From Ficedula albicollis (lineage: Eukaryota > Chordata > Aves > Passeriformes > Muscicapidae), in NCBI RefSeq assembly GCF_000247815.1, contig NC_021672.1, positions 71,899,437-71,963,436 of the forward strand: DNA of 64,000 nt, written 5' to 3'. The notes beneath the pieces were generated by a model that worked only from the letters and a program-made list of their open reading frames with translations, had not been told where the DNA came from and searched no databases. Positions 53,188 to 63,134 of this stretch are shown here, piece after piece (within the stretch, counting starts at the first letter, position 1; the number at the start of each line of letters is the position of its first letter). Both the position numbers and the translations under genes were made by a program.

Positions 53188-53296
53188 TTTGGGCATGAGG
53201 ATAAAAAAAAAAAAAAAAAGCCATGTGTATCTGCACACATAACTTTGGGCATGAGGAAAAAAAAAAAAAATAAGCCATGTGTATCTGCACACATAA
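53188..53296. repeat. Two-copy tandem duplication around a poly-A run, about 56-bp unit
   Basis: tttgggcatgagga, an A run and gccatgtgtatctgcacac occur twice (53188-53243, 53244-53296). They differ in A-run length and a t within it. Confidence 0.9.
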
Positions 53297-56200
53297 TTCC
53301 AGCCCCAAATTTGCTCAGAAGGAATTTCACGTTGAGTTTTGCTCCTACAAGGGTCCCTGTGGGCCTGGGGTCTCTAGGTGCAGCTGTTCCCTGCCAGGCG
53401 TGCACACCAGAAGCTCCAACCAAATTTTTCCATATATCCTGTCAGCTCTGTGAAATTCTCACCCTCTCTTCCTGAGGTCTCCAAAGGAAGCTGGGCACGG
53501 TGACCAAGCTGCTTTTTTTTTTTTTTCTGACAGCAGAGCGTGACCCCACGCTTTAAAAGCCGGGGTGATGGGAAGAGTGCCTCTGCTTTGAGCAGGGGAA
53601 AGCGCTGGGATGGCCAGGCAGGGGGAGGAGCCCCCAGCTCCCCTCGGGTGTGGAGCACAGAAACCCTCCCTGTTGGGAGGCAGCCGGGCAGCAGATGGCC
53701 GCTGAGCTGTCAGGGCTGGATCATTTCTCTGGCTGTTCTGGGCGCTGATACCCATGGTGGAGAGGAGCCCCTCCCTCAACTTGCTCCATCTTCTTTATGC
53801 CCTGATTTTTTTGCAGCTGCTACTGAAGATCACAGGCAACTTGAGCTGCAGCCTCAGTGGTACTCTTGTGGATTGTCTGAGGCTGTTCCTCCCCTTTGAC
53901 ACAGATGTGCTAGGTCGTGTCCTTCCCTGTGCCCCAGATTTCCCTTTGTATATGCAAGATACGATTAAAACTTTCAACCACAGTTGCAATTCAGCTTTGA
54001 CCTCCTTTCTAATCTTTGCAAAAATATATAGGGACCTCTGACAGCAGCCCTGTGGTTTCAGAGTGTAGCCAGGGATAAGACTAAGAATTGCACTGGGCTC
54101 TTCAAAAATCATCTGCATCCGTGTGGGATGTGCCACATAGATATGCATGTACCATTCCAGCACTGCCCCACTACAGCTATCCAAATTGCTTTGCACATCG
54201 GGGGCAACTGCAAAGCAAGGGGTGTTTTGACAAATGAGGGAAAGTTTATCTCAGTTTTATGAAGTATTAATAGTGCTAGTCAAGTTGGCATGGGAGAAGT
54301 TTTGGAGTTGCAGGGTTCCTCGAGGTACCTTTTCTGATGTTATGGCTGATTTCTGTAGTTTCTTTCCTTGGTGAGTGAGCTGTGTGGAAGCTGCCTGTGC
54401 TATACATCAGGAAGTGGTTGAGATGTGGTGAGAGTCGTGGCCCGTGGTCTCACACTTTTCTTGTAAATCGTTTCTAAGACTCCCAACTTCCTTTTGGAAG
54501 AGGGATGGTTTTTCTTTGAAGACATGCCCTGAGACAGAATGTGCCCATGACCAGTTCAACCTCTTTGGGAATGCTCCAGTTTATAGAGAAAAGGACATGA
54601 CTGACCTAACAGTGCCTCCACTTGCTGAGTGTTTTTACAAGTCTCAGTGATGCTGAGAACCTCTGGAGAAGCTCAGTGATTTCCTTCCTGCCTTCTTCCC
54701 ACGTACTTTTGGAGGTTCTCAGCTGCAGCAGAGACTCTGTAGAACTTTCAAGTGTATTGCTGTCCTATTACTGGGTTTGAAAGAAGGGTATTTAACAGAC
54801 TGTATCCAGATAATTCTGTTCCTGGGTCCAGTCTCTCTGATCCTTGGGTTTGAATTTTACAGGTAATTCTAAACAATTATTCCTGGGCATTTCTGCTTTG
54901 CACAAAACCCCAGTGGCAGGGTTCTCATAGATTGCTGTCCTCCCTGCAGATTTTCTTCTCCGAACCAAGAGAGCTGTTTCAGAAACTTTTTCAAAGGGAA
55001 ATATAAGAGGTGGGATAAGTGAAACTAACTGTAGGTGTGGCAGACAAGGTGAAGATGAGCACCCTACATTTGTCTGGAGAAAAGAGGTCGGTTCCCATTA
55101 AGAGGGAAAATATAAATTGGGTAAGATTTGGAATGCCTTGAGACATCTGTTTCCCATCTCTGGTTCTCATTTCTATCCTTATTCAAAGCGACAAATGCAC
55201 AGTAGCTGTCTTTGAAAATTGATGGGGGTAGGAACTCAAAAGTTCTCTTTAAGAAGAGAGCTTGTAATGCACTGAACACCGGGTGGATGGCGGAAATTTC
55301 TAGTGTTAGCCACTTATGTGAAAGTCAAACTAAAACCAAATTGGTTAAATCAACAGAGCCAATCCCTAGGGGGAAGGAGAGTTACATAGGCAGAGATTTC
55401 AAATGATCTTCTGGAATTAAATGGCTTCCTGGATCAGTTTTCTTTGAGAGCAGCCAAAATGATAGAGCAAGATAAGTGAACTCATGCAAGTGGTAAAAGT
55501 ATCTGTCTGATCCATGCTTTTCCACTTTTTTTTAGGTAGGAAAAAAAATAGGAGTAGATAAAACCCTTTTACTTTTGTAGTTCCTTTCTGGCAATCCTTT
55601 CCATTCACTACTTAATCAGGATCCTAGGGAAACTGCTTTTTCAGTCCATTTTATTGGAAATAGCCAGAACCTATGTATCAGTTTTGATGAAATAATCTTC
55701 TGTCTTGAACTCTGGCAGAGTTGAAGAACTGAACTTGTGGGGCTGAAACTTGGATGCTCTCTGAGAGCTTTGCCTTCTGCTTCTGGACTAAGCATCCAAA
55801 TGCAAGTGATGCTTTCAGAAAAGATGTTCTCATCACTATTTTTGCTCTGGAAGAAAATCAAAGCTGCCTTTCTTTCTCTTTTTGTTAAATCTAATGGCTT
55901 ATGTAAATATCTGACATTTAAGATATGTGATCAAATGCCACTCTTAAAAAGTCTGTAAAGGGAATCTATTATTGCCCCCTTTCCCAAATAGAAGTCCTTG
56001 ATGGAAGTTAGGTCTTGGAGTATTTGAGAAAGACAATGCAGGAATGCACAGATACTTCAGTTAGGTTTACTGTGTACTCAATATCTCATTTTAAAAAAGG
56101 ATGATTGCTGTAGTTATCACCCTAAAATGACTACTTGAGACATTTCATAAGATGTCAGTCCTCCCTTTGTGACTGAGCTTTGTCAGCTGTAGGGGGCTGT

Positions 56201-57724
56201 TTCAAATTGTAATTGTCTGATTGCTGATATTAGTGAAACAATGATACTTGGGAACACTGATGCTTTGCTTGTGTCCTGCAGATGGAGCAAACTGCAGGTT
56301 GCAGAGGGCACTGGGTCCAGGTACACTGGAGCATCTGTTGTTAAGTACAACCAGGGGGCTGGTGAGAGGAGATATCTCAGGGAGGTCAGCTTGCATTTGA
56401 CGTCAGAAAGAAGCAGGCTGGTGAGGAGTGATCTGCAGGGTGATCTGCACTTCTCTCTACTCAAGGAGGAAAGGAAATTCTGCCAGGTGGACGTGGCTTG
56501 AGGCATCTGTTCCTTCATTCTCACAGTCACTGTCCAGTCATGGTTCTTGCTAAGAAGTCCAGTCTTTACCAAATATGTGAAGACCCCTGTCTAATAGCTA
56601 ACTTCTTGTTGACTTTTAATGATTTCTTCAGCTGGATCACACTCCTCCACCTCTTTGTTAAAATATAATAGCTTTTGTAGAAGTTAGCAATTTCTCAGGG
56701 AAATGCAATTCTGTAGTGCTGGCGCCGTTCCATTAATCATATAGAGTAATCTGCTTGTGCCAAAAACCTATCAAGTGGAGCTGCCTTTTTGAGAGCTGGT
56801 GGGAATGTGTACCCAGTGGTGTTCTTGCTGGCATATGGACTTCCCGTGTGTGCAAGAACGGCTGGGGCATGGGGGGGTCCCTTTTGCTGTGCTCAGGGTA
56901 CACAACTCGAGCAGGCTGATCGAGCCTGGCAGCTCTCAGGACTCAAAGTCATATGGGCAGATTTTCAGAAAGTTTTATATTTAAGGACATGGCTCCTTTT
57001 CATTCCTTCCCCTGAAATTCTGAGCATTCAGAGTAAAGGCTTAAGTCTCATTGAAATAGAGACAGTTCTTTTAGCCTTAAGCTCCATCAGTGGTCTTATA
57101 CTTGTCAGATGGGGACATACACTGTCAATGCTAGATGAGGGTAAGAAATATCTGCTTCCTTCGGTTTTATGATGAGCTGCTGGCAGTGAAAGTAGTGATG
57201 TGACCCAGCAAAGTGGGGTGAAGTGATCAGCTGTGCAAAGTCTCAAGCCACTGAACCAGGGCATGGAAAACTTCCTTAGAAGTAGAGAGGAGCAGGGCTT
57301 GGCAATGACAGATGTGAGGGGCAAAAGGAAGTCTGAAGAAAATGGTCTCCACATCAAATGGGAAGAGTTGGAAGGGGAGCAGACTGATAAATTTTGTTGC
57401 ATCCCATTTTAGTAAGGGGTGGCTGTTGGTGCTAGCACAAGGGCTAGAAAGGGATGAGTGGCTACCACATTTGGCTCATTCTGCTTAGAAAGAAATAACA
57501 GTCTGTGTATTAAAAGTTGTGTGTGTATAACGTGACATCCCATGGCATTGCAATGAGATTGCTGTGTTTTGGGAATGCCAATGCTGGAGCTGCCCCCAGC
57601 CCTAGCTGACAGTTTTCCTTCAGCCGCGCTCCGTCTCTGCACTGTTTGTTGCAGTTGGTGCACCAGGTGTTTCTGGACACAGCAAACTTCATTAAGTGCG
57701 TGTGACTTTTTCTTCCTTGGTTAG

Positions 57725-57908
57725 ATCCCAGACGTTTCACAGCTACCTGGAGGACATCATCAACTACCGCTGGGAGCTGGAGGAAGGGAAGCCCAACCCT
57801 CTGCGGGAGTGCAGTTTTCAGGAGCTGCCCCTGCGCACGCGGGTGGAGATCCTGCACCGCCTCTGCGACTACCGCCTGGATGCCGACGATGTCTTCGACC
57901 TCCTCAAG
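57725..57908 (+). CDS. CECR2: CECR2 internal coding exon (DDT end and WHIM1-like block)
   Basis: This 184-nt exon follows cttccttggttag. Its first base completes the Thr codon left by the previous exon, and it then encodes 61 residues. They include [19 protein letters not shown] and, further on, [19 protein letters not shown] and ADDVFDLLK. The second of these resembles the WHIM1-type block that follows DDT domains in ISWI partners such as BAZ1A (family knowledge). Only small changes separate it from mammalian CECR2, as remembered. It ends AAG before gtgctttg, a poor donor (positions +3 to +6 do not follow RAGT). The exon ends on a codon boundary, and the downstream intron sequence stays open until a stop near 58080. 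Confidence 0.96.
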
Positions 57909-58609
57909 GTGCTTTGGGCAGCGGGCGTGAGGGAACCTCTGTGCCCGCAGCAGCTGGGCCAGATCAGAATCTTCCTGGGATGGGAAGGGGTCACAGTGGG
58001 TCAGCAGCTCGCTTTGCCCTCCTCTGCCTTGCACTGGCTTGCTCAGGACTCGGGCTCTTGTCCTGTGTGGATGTATACATAACATGGGAGACACTAAGGA
58101 AATTGGCTTCATTGGCTACTCTTTCTGCAAAGAGTGAGTTTGGAGATGCTTTAATGGTGATGGCAGGGCTGTGAGAGCTGGGGCTGCTGCCTTGCTGAGG
58201 GATGCTGTGAGATGAAAGGATGGGGATGAGGTATACTGGGGGAGCTGGGGGAGGGCAGAGGAGGGGAGGGGGCAGGGAGCTTCTCAGGGCTGTGCGTGAC
58301 TGCCGCCAGCACTAATTAGACCTTCCCTGTCAGGAGCAGCAGAGATGAAATGTTAAAACGAGAGAGGCCGTTCAAATTAGAGATGCCAATCTAAATCCCT
58401 CCCTGGCCAGAGAGCGAACGTCGCCTTCCCCCTGGAGTAACATTTTCCCAGCTCGGCCGGGAGGAGCAGCTGCACCGCTGCTGTGGCACGGTGGAAGGGA
58501 AGGAGGGAGGGAGGTGTTTACGGAGGAGGGGGTGTCATCATGTTCGGTGTGACAATGTGGCCGCTCTTCAACTTGTCACCGTCTGGCGGGGGGCTCCCGG
58601 CGGGCGCAG
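57909..58609 (+). other. CECR2: CECR2 intron, 701 bp, weak splice sites
   Basis: The donor is gtgctt. The acceptor region (gggggctcccggcgggcgcag) lacks a clear pyrimidine tract. The intron carries a G-run cluster at 58238-58277 and a TAAT-bearing stretch at 58310-58400 (cactaattagacc, caaattagagatgcc). If retained, translation would continue about 57 codons to a stop at 58080. Confidence 0.9.
58238..58277 (+). other. Putative G-quadruplex motif
   Basis: Six runs of three or more G occur within 40 bp (GGGGG, GGGGG, GGG, GGGG, GGGGG, GGG) with loops of 1-7 bases, on the RNA-like strand of CECR2. This meets the usual sequence rule for an intramolecular quadruplex. It lies about 330 bp before the weak acceptor of the next exon. 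Confidence 0.65.
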
Positions 58610-59010
58610 GGCCTGGACGCCGACAGCCTGCGCGTGGAGCCGCTGGGCGAGGACAGCAGCGGCGCCCTGTACTGGTACTTCTACGGCACCAGGATGTACA
58701 AGGAGGAGCCGGCGCAGGGCAGAACCAACGGAGAGCTGGCTCCAGACAGGTAACGGCCCAGCTCTCGCCCCCTCCCTGGCTGAGCAGCCCGCCTGACTGC
58801 TGTTGCGCCGGGGGGAGCGGAGTTGCCAGGCAGGCTGGGGGCTGCCCTGGCCATGCATTGTGTGCAGGCAGAGCCTGCTGTGGGAGCCGTGCTGCCCTGC
58901 CCCAGCGCATTCCTGCCTGTCTGCCCCGCGCCGCGCCGTGCCGTGCCGGCGGCTCCCCCCCCCCCCCCCCGCGGCTCCCGGAGCAGGCTCCCAGCCAGTG
59001 GGAATCGCTC
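58560..59010. promoter_or_regulatory. Intragenic CpG-rich patch around a CECR2 exon
   Basis: CG dinucleotides become frequent from about 58560 through the exon and into the next intron. They include ccgcgccgcgccgtgccgtg (58926-58945) and a 16-C run at 58955-58970. By eye this looks like a CpG island, in contrast to the CpG-poor surroundings. It could mark an alternative promoter or simply a GC-rich coding exon. I did not compute observed/expected CpG. Confidence 0.4.
58610..58749 (+). CDS. CECR2: CECR2 internal coding exon (WHIM2-like block)
   Basis: This 140-nt exon starts after cgggcgcag and encodes [20 protein letters not shown], then [13 protein letters not shown] and a NGELAPD tail. It ends with two bases of an Arg codon before gtaacg. 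The R-V-E-P-L-G-E-D ... YWYFYG pattern is the WHIM2-type signature (Pro-Leu-Gly-x-Asp ... Tyr-Trp) found in ISWI-binding proteins, thought to contact linker DNA with the ATPase. Codon use is strikingly GC-rich (mostly G or C at third positions) compared with the other exons. Sequence is nearly the same as mammalian CECR2. Confidence 0.96.
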
Positions 59011-59163
59011 CTCTCCCCTCCCCGTCCCGGTGCTGCTCTGGTTTCATCCCTCCTTTGGTTGGGTTCCTAGCAGCTGTTCCCATTTCCGTGCCCTTCTCCC
59101 CATCCTGCCAGCCTCGGTTCCCTTGCTCGGCGGATATTTCATGGTGCTTTTGCCGTTTTTCAG
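58750..59163 (+). other. CECR2: CECR2 intron, 414 bp, GC-rich first half
   Basis: The intron runs from gtaacg to tgccgtttttcag. The first half is CpG-rich with a 16-C run, and the second half is pyrimidine-rich. No exon inside. Confidence 0.9.
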
Positions 59164-59268
59164 GGGATGTGGTGGGCAGACTAACACCCCAAGTGTTCCT
59201 GGGAAAACGGGCAAGAGACGAGGGCGACCTCCAAAGCGGAAAAAACTACTGGAGGAAAATTTGCTGAG
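59164..59268 (+). CDS. CECR2: CECR2 internal coding exon (AT-hook / NLS)
   Basis: This 105-nt exon lies between tttttcag and gtatgg. It completes an Arg codon, then encodes GCGGQTNTPSVPGKTGKRRG followed by Arg-Pro-Pro-Lys-Arg-Lys-Lys and LLEENLL, leaving two bases of the next codon. The Gly-Arg-Pro core flanked by basic residues is an AT-hook, and the basic run could also act as a nuclear localisation signal. The first dozen residues differ from mammals more than the basic core does. Because it enters and leaves in the same phase, skipping it would keep the frame while deleting the AT-hook. Confidence 0.95.
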
Positions 59269-59862
59269 GTATGGAAGGTTTGGTTCTTCCTGCAACAGAC
59301 ATAAAATAGATACATTCCCAGAGGGAAGCATAATGTATTTCTGGGGTTCCCCCAATAACTATGTTATGTACCATGCAGCTCAGAAGTGAAGCAAGCTCAG
59401 GCTTGGTGGATGCTTTGATCACTCTCCAAAGCAAATTCTGACTGAGCTGGAAGTTTGGTGAAACAGTGGGCATCACTCTTCCAACCACCTCACTTCAAAT
59501 GCAGTTCCACCACACGGTGCTAGGGAATTTGCTCCTGATACAGAATACTTTCATTGTGTGGCTTGAAGCCAGTAGTCCTGGCCACTTGAGTCCATATAGA
59601 TTTTGGGATGCTTCCCCTAAGAGCTGAGATACTGTACTTGCCAAACTTCATCCTGCACCCTTCACTTATAAAAACTTTACGAAGCTATGATAAATATATA
59701 TTTGAAAATATATATCAGATGTGTGTTCTGCAGTGTTCTTTTCATGGTTTTGCTCTGCACTGAATAATTGTGGTGATACCTATTCTCCTCAGAAACAGCT
59801 GCATTTCGGTGATGTGAAGTTATGTACTTATTGTATCATTCCTTCTCTTTCTTTTTTGGTAG
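59269..59862 (+). other. CECR2: CECR2 intron, 594 bp
   Basis: The intron runs from gtatgg to tcttttttggtag, with AT-rich sequence near 59680-59720. No further feature seen. Confidence 0.9.
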
Positions 59863-59912
59863 GGAGAAGGCAGAAGAAAACTTGCTTATCCACGAGACTC
59901 AGATAAGAAATG
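59863..59912 (+). CDS. CECR2: CECR2 small internal coding exon
   Basis: A 50-nt exon between ttttttggtag and gtaaag. It completes an Arg codon, encodes EKAEENLLIHETQIRN and leaves one base of a Gly codon. It corresponds to the acidic/polar spacer (EKQEEN-type in mammals) between the AT-hook and the next conserved block. This region is less conserved, and the exon was identified by phase, splice sites and the Glu-Lys-x-Glu-Glu-Asn match. Confidence 0.9.
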
Positions 59913-62178
59913 GTAAAGAGATTTTGCAGTATCAGGGTTGATACCACCAGCTACTCAGGCTCTTAAATTATCAAAACCCAGAGAGATGCCTGACAGACAA
60001 CCCAGCCTTTCTCAGGAGAGTCTTTCTGCTGGTGGCTGGGGCCAAGTTTGGCAGGAGGGGTTTGTGTTACAGACTGCCTGGCAGCTGGGAGCCTGGGCAC
60101 CTGCAGGCTTTTTATTTTATCATGGCTCAGTTTGGGATGAAGAAACCTAACCTACCGGGATACACTAGAATTCAAGGGCTCACCGAAAAAAGTTGGCTGT
60201 GAATGGTCCTCAGACTTCCAGGGATGAGGTAAAAACACACCCCTCTTGTTAGCAGGTGTGTTTTTTAGACAGGGAAGAGAGTGGAGTCAGTGATGCTAAG
60301 ACAGGGAAGGAAAAACCTTTTTGATCCTCTCACTTTTCCTTCCTTGTGGCCATTGGGTGGCTGAGAGTGGTAAATGATGGACCCAGCTAAGGGTTAACGA
60401 GGCAAAAAGTGAGTTAGCAACATGATGTGAAAGTGAGTTCAAGGGAGCTGGGACTCATTTGTCATACATGTGTATCCACTGGCTTCCACAAAACCCAGGG
60501 ACTCAGCCTGCCTGTTGCCTCACAATAAAAGGCAAGGGTGGCATTGTCTTTGCCATGCCTCCTTCCCTTTGCCCTTTGTCTTCAGATTTCCTGGCGGCTC
60601 CTCCGGCTGCTCCGGAGCGGGGGTTTTATCAGATCATTGTCTTCCAGCAAATTGTGTCACTTCAGCTGCAGAGTAATCTTCTGCTGGCACAAAGCAGTGC
60701 CTTAGTCCTGTTTGCTATTGAAATGAGTTGTCCATGGGCAGCTGGCAAGGGAATGAGAAGCAAGGATGCAGGCTTTGGGGGCAGGATGCAGGTAAGCTCC
60801 CTACTGCAGGTGGGCAAGGGATGGCTTTGTGTGGCCAGAGCAGCAGAACCAGCACGTGGCTGGACCTTTGCTGTCTCAGTTACCAGTCCTCAGTGCATGC
60901 ACAGCTGAAACTCTGTGCCACTGCCACAGCACCCCTGGCACCTGACAGAGGGCAGGTGCTGGAGGGAGCCTGCAGATTTCCAGTCTTCCTAGGACATCCT
61001 GCACATCAGAGCCACTCACAGCTCAGATCCACAAAGGGCCCAGAGTCAGGTTCAGGATTTTTACTTCTTTATGTTTTTCATTGTTAGTTTGCTTGAAAGT
61101 GTGGTCAGAAAGTGCATGACATCTGCCAGTGGTGCTGTTGACCATTGCTTTTTTCCTGGGAGCCAGTGGTTAGTCCTAGAAAAGTCTAGAGGGAGCTGAG
61201 AACCCCTCAGCCCGAAGGTGTTTGATCCAAGACTTTCCTCACTCAAAAAAAAAAAAAAAAAAAAACCCCCCCCCCCCCCCCCCAAAAAAAAAAAAAAAAA
61301 AAAAGGCCACAACCTTTTTGTGCTTAGAGAGCATCCTGGGGCAAAAGCATACAAGTTGCAACCCTGCTCTGTGTAAACATTTGTGGAGTAGGAACCACAT
61401 TCCCCATCTCCAGGTGGGTGTTCCAACCACAGTGCAAGAGAGCCCTTCCTTCACAATTAATATTCAAATGTTTCACACAAGGTGGAACAGCTCTCAAAGT
61501 GTCTTGGTGGTTGGGACATGCTACAGAGCAGTGGGTGATCTGCTTCAATCCCACTCTGGATCGAGCAGGGATGGGATGTGAACTTTTGGAACTTCCCCCT
61601 CATCTGGCAGCCCGATGAACCCTGTTCTTCACTTCCTCTTCTACTCTTTCAAGTGCCTGCAAACAAAATGTTTCATTTGCAGGGAGCAGGAGGATTTTTT
61701 TCACTGCAGAAATGGTTTGCAGTGCTTTAAAAAAAAAAAAAAAAGCTTATTTCAAATTACATTATTTTTTGATGGCTTTATTCTGCTGCCAGACTAAATC
61801 AGGCATTTGCAGTTCCCTATGTCCTGCTCTGGCTGACAGCCTCCATTACAAGAAACAAATTAAATTCTTTTCTTCAGCCTGCAATAACTGGAATGTGGGC
61901 TTGCTACAAGGATGTCACACTACCCATGTGTTGCCATTTTTTCTTCATACACAATAATGTGCCACCATTATTTCTTCACCTGTGTACTTCCTCTCTATCT
62001 TGGCATCACTCTTAGAGGTGGCAGTGCTTGGGTCTGTAGCAAATGGAATGTTTTCTGTAACAGTGGCCATTGCCAGTGTCTTTTGCTCTTCCTGAGCCCC
62101 GAGGAGAGGAGAGAAGGGATGGAGAGGAGCTGTTAGTCATAACTGCTGTGGAGATAACATCCTTTCATGTTTTTGAAG
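59913..62178 (+). other. CECR2: CECR2 intron, 2.27 kb
   Basis: The intron runs from gtaaag to catgtttttgaag. It contains the poly-A/poly-C/poly-A block at 61245-61304 (listed separately) and an A run near 61730. No exon, RNA gene or transposon recognised in the rest. Confidence 0.88.
61245..61304. repeat. A21-C18-A21 homopolymer block
   Basis: 21 A (61245-61265), 18 C (61266-61283) and 21 A (61284-61304) follow one another without interruption. The symmetry resembles the larger poly-C locus near 31.1 kb. There is no coding meaning. Confidence 0.95.
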
Positions 62179-62348
62179 GGTCCCAAGGGCCTGGCCGTGG
62201 GACATGGTGGTTGCTGTGCCAGACGGAAGAGGAGTGGAGGCAGGTCACAGAGAGCTTCAGAGAGAGGACTTCCCTTAGAGAGAGGCAGCTCTACAAACTC
62301 TTGAGTGAAGACTTCCTGCCGGAGATCTGCAACATGATTGCACAGAAG
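62179..62348 (+). CDS. CECR2: CECR2 internal coding exon (WHIM3-like block)
   Basis: This 170-nt exon lies between tttttgaag and gtgagg. It completes a Gly codon and encodes [20 protein letters not shown], then [20 protein letters not shown] and [16 protein letters not shown]. The Trp-Trp ... Glu-Glu-Trp ... Leu-Arg-Glu-Arg-x-Leu pattern is the WHIM3-type segment that packs with WHIM1/2 in DDT-WHIM proteins (family knowledge). It is essentially identical to mammalian CECR2 as I know it. The exon ends on a codon boundary. Its acceptor has a mediocre pyrimidine tract interrupted by gaag. Confidence 0.96.
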
Positions 62349-63056
62349 GTGAGGAGACATGACATCCTGTTTACCTCTCTTTGACCGCTTCCAAGAGCAG
62401 GGATGCTTGCTGAGTGAAGGACAGCTAAACCCGAGCAGCCTGGTACCCTGATCTGCTCCCTGCACCTACAGCCTGCAAGTGCCACGGATGTGGGGGCTGT
62501 TGAGTTTGTGGATGGTGGGAAGACTCTCCCCTGTGCTGTGGCAGTGCTGGAGTCTGTGCTCCAGGTTCTGGTTCGTGGTTGCACAGCAGTGTAGGTAGGA
62601 TGGCTGAAGGGGTTACTGTCTTCAGCCATGCTCTGTGGCCCTTTCCTGCTAGCAGGGGATCTCTGTGCTTTTGAACTGCTGTGGTTTACAGCCTGGCTTT
62701 TCTATGCAAACTGCCTGTGATTCCACTTTTACTGCCGTGTCTCTGCTGGCTCTGCTGAAGGGGCGCTGGCTGCTTTTATGTCAGAGCCCCAAAACTCTGA
62801 AGGATTGAACAGCTGAATGTTTTCAGGTGGGACAGATCTGGAAAAGGATCCTTCGGCTAGATGGCTTTGTAAAACAGGCTCTGCAGTCAGCGTGATGTTC
62901 TTGGACTGAGTTCAGTTTGCTTGTTTGCTACCCTTGTAAAGCTAATAGGGATTTCATGGTCACTTCTAGCCCTCAGTTTCTCCTGCCAGTGTCACCGATG
63001 TGCCCTAATTTCCTCCACTCTCTTTTTCCTTCCCTCAATTCTCAACCCTGTTTCAG
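62349..63056 (+). other. CECR2: CECR2 intron, 708 bp
   Basis: The intron runs from gtgagg to an extended pyrimidine tract ending in ccctgtttcag. No additional feature seen. Confidence 0.9.
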
Positions 63057-63134
63057 GAGAAGCGTCTGCAGCGGCCAGAGTTTTCTCCCAGGTGGATGTC
63101 TGACCATCAGCCCATCAAACCAATCAAGCAGGAG
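63057..63134 (+). CDS. CECR2: CECR2 internal coding exon (linker)
   Basis: A 78-nt, 26-codon exon between ctgtttcag and gtgagg, encoding EKRLQRPEFSPRWMSDHQPI and then Lys-Pro-Ile-Lys-Gln-Glu. It matches the mammalian PRWMSDH ... KPVKQE segment that starts the charged linker leading to a coiled-coil and the bromodomain. A few residues present in mammals between the Arg-rich start and PRWMSDH appear to be missing or shortened. It starts and ends on codon boundaries, so it could be skipped in frame. The following exon is outside the window. Confidence 0.93.

Larger units (their letters stand above)
38663..57724 (+). other. CECR2: CECR2 intron, 19.1 kb
   Basis: The intron runs from gtgagt to ttccttggttag. 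It contains unique sequence with a series of short two-copy tandem duplications (listed separately), an AGC microsatellite of about six units near 39837-39855 and a TC/poly-T run near 46082-46111. I see no other exon, RNA gene or clear transposon in 38663-39957, 40100-43229, 44335-46639, 46801-48288, 48411-53187 or 53297-57724. The 240-codon minus frame at 49175-49897 has no recognisable domain. Confidence 0.85.

Noticed and set aside
56275..56320. Exon-like stretch between a tcctgcag acceptor-like and a ccaggtac donor-like site in the large intron
   Set aside because: It does not match CECR2 sequence, and the visible CECR2 exons already join in frame without it. AG and GT pairs of this kind are common by chance.
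57696..58082. Extension of the second visible CECR2 exon into the following intron as a longer coding exon
   Set aside because: The protein after Leu-Leu-Lys stops resembling CECR2 exactly at the gt, and the expected continuation (Gly-Leu-Asp-Ala-Asp) starts at 58610. It is kept only as a possible retained-intron product.
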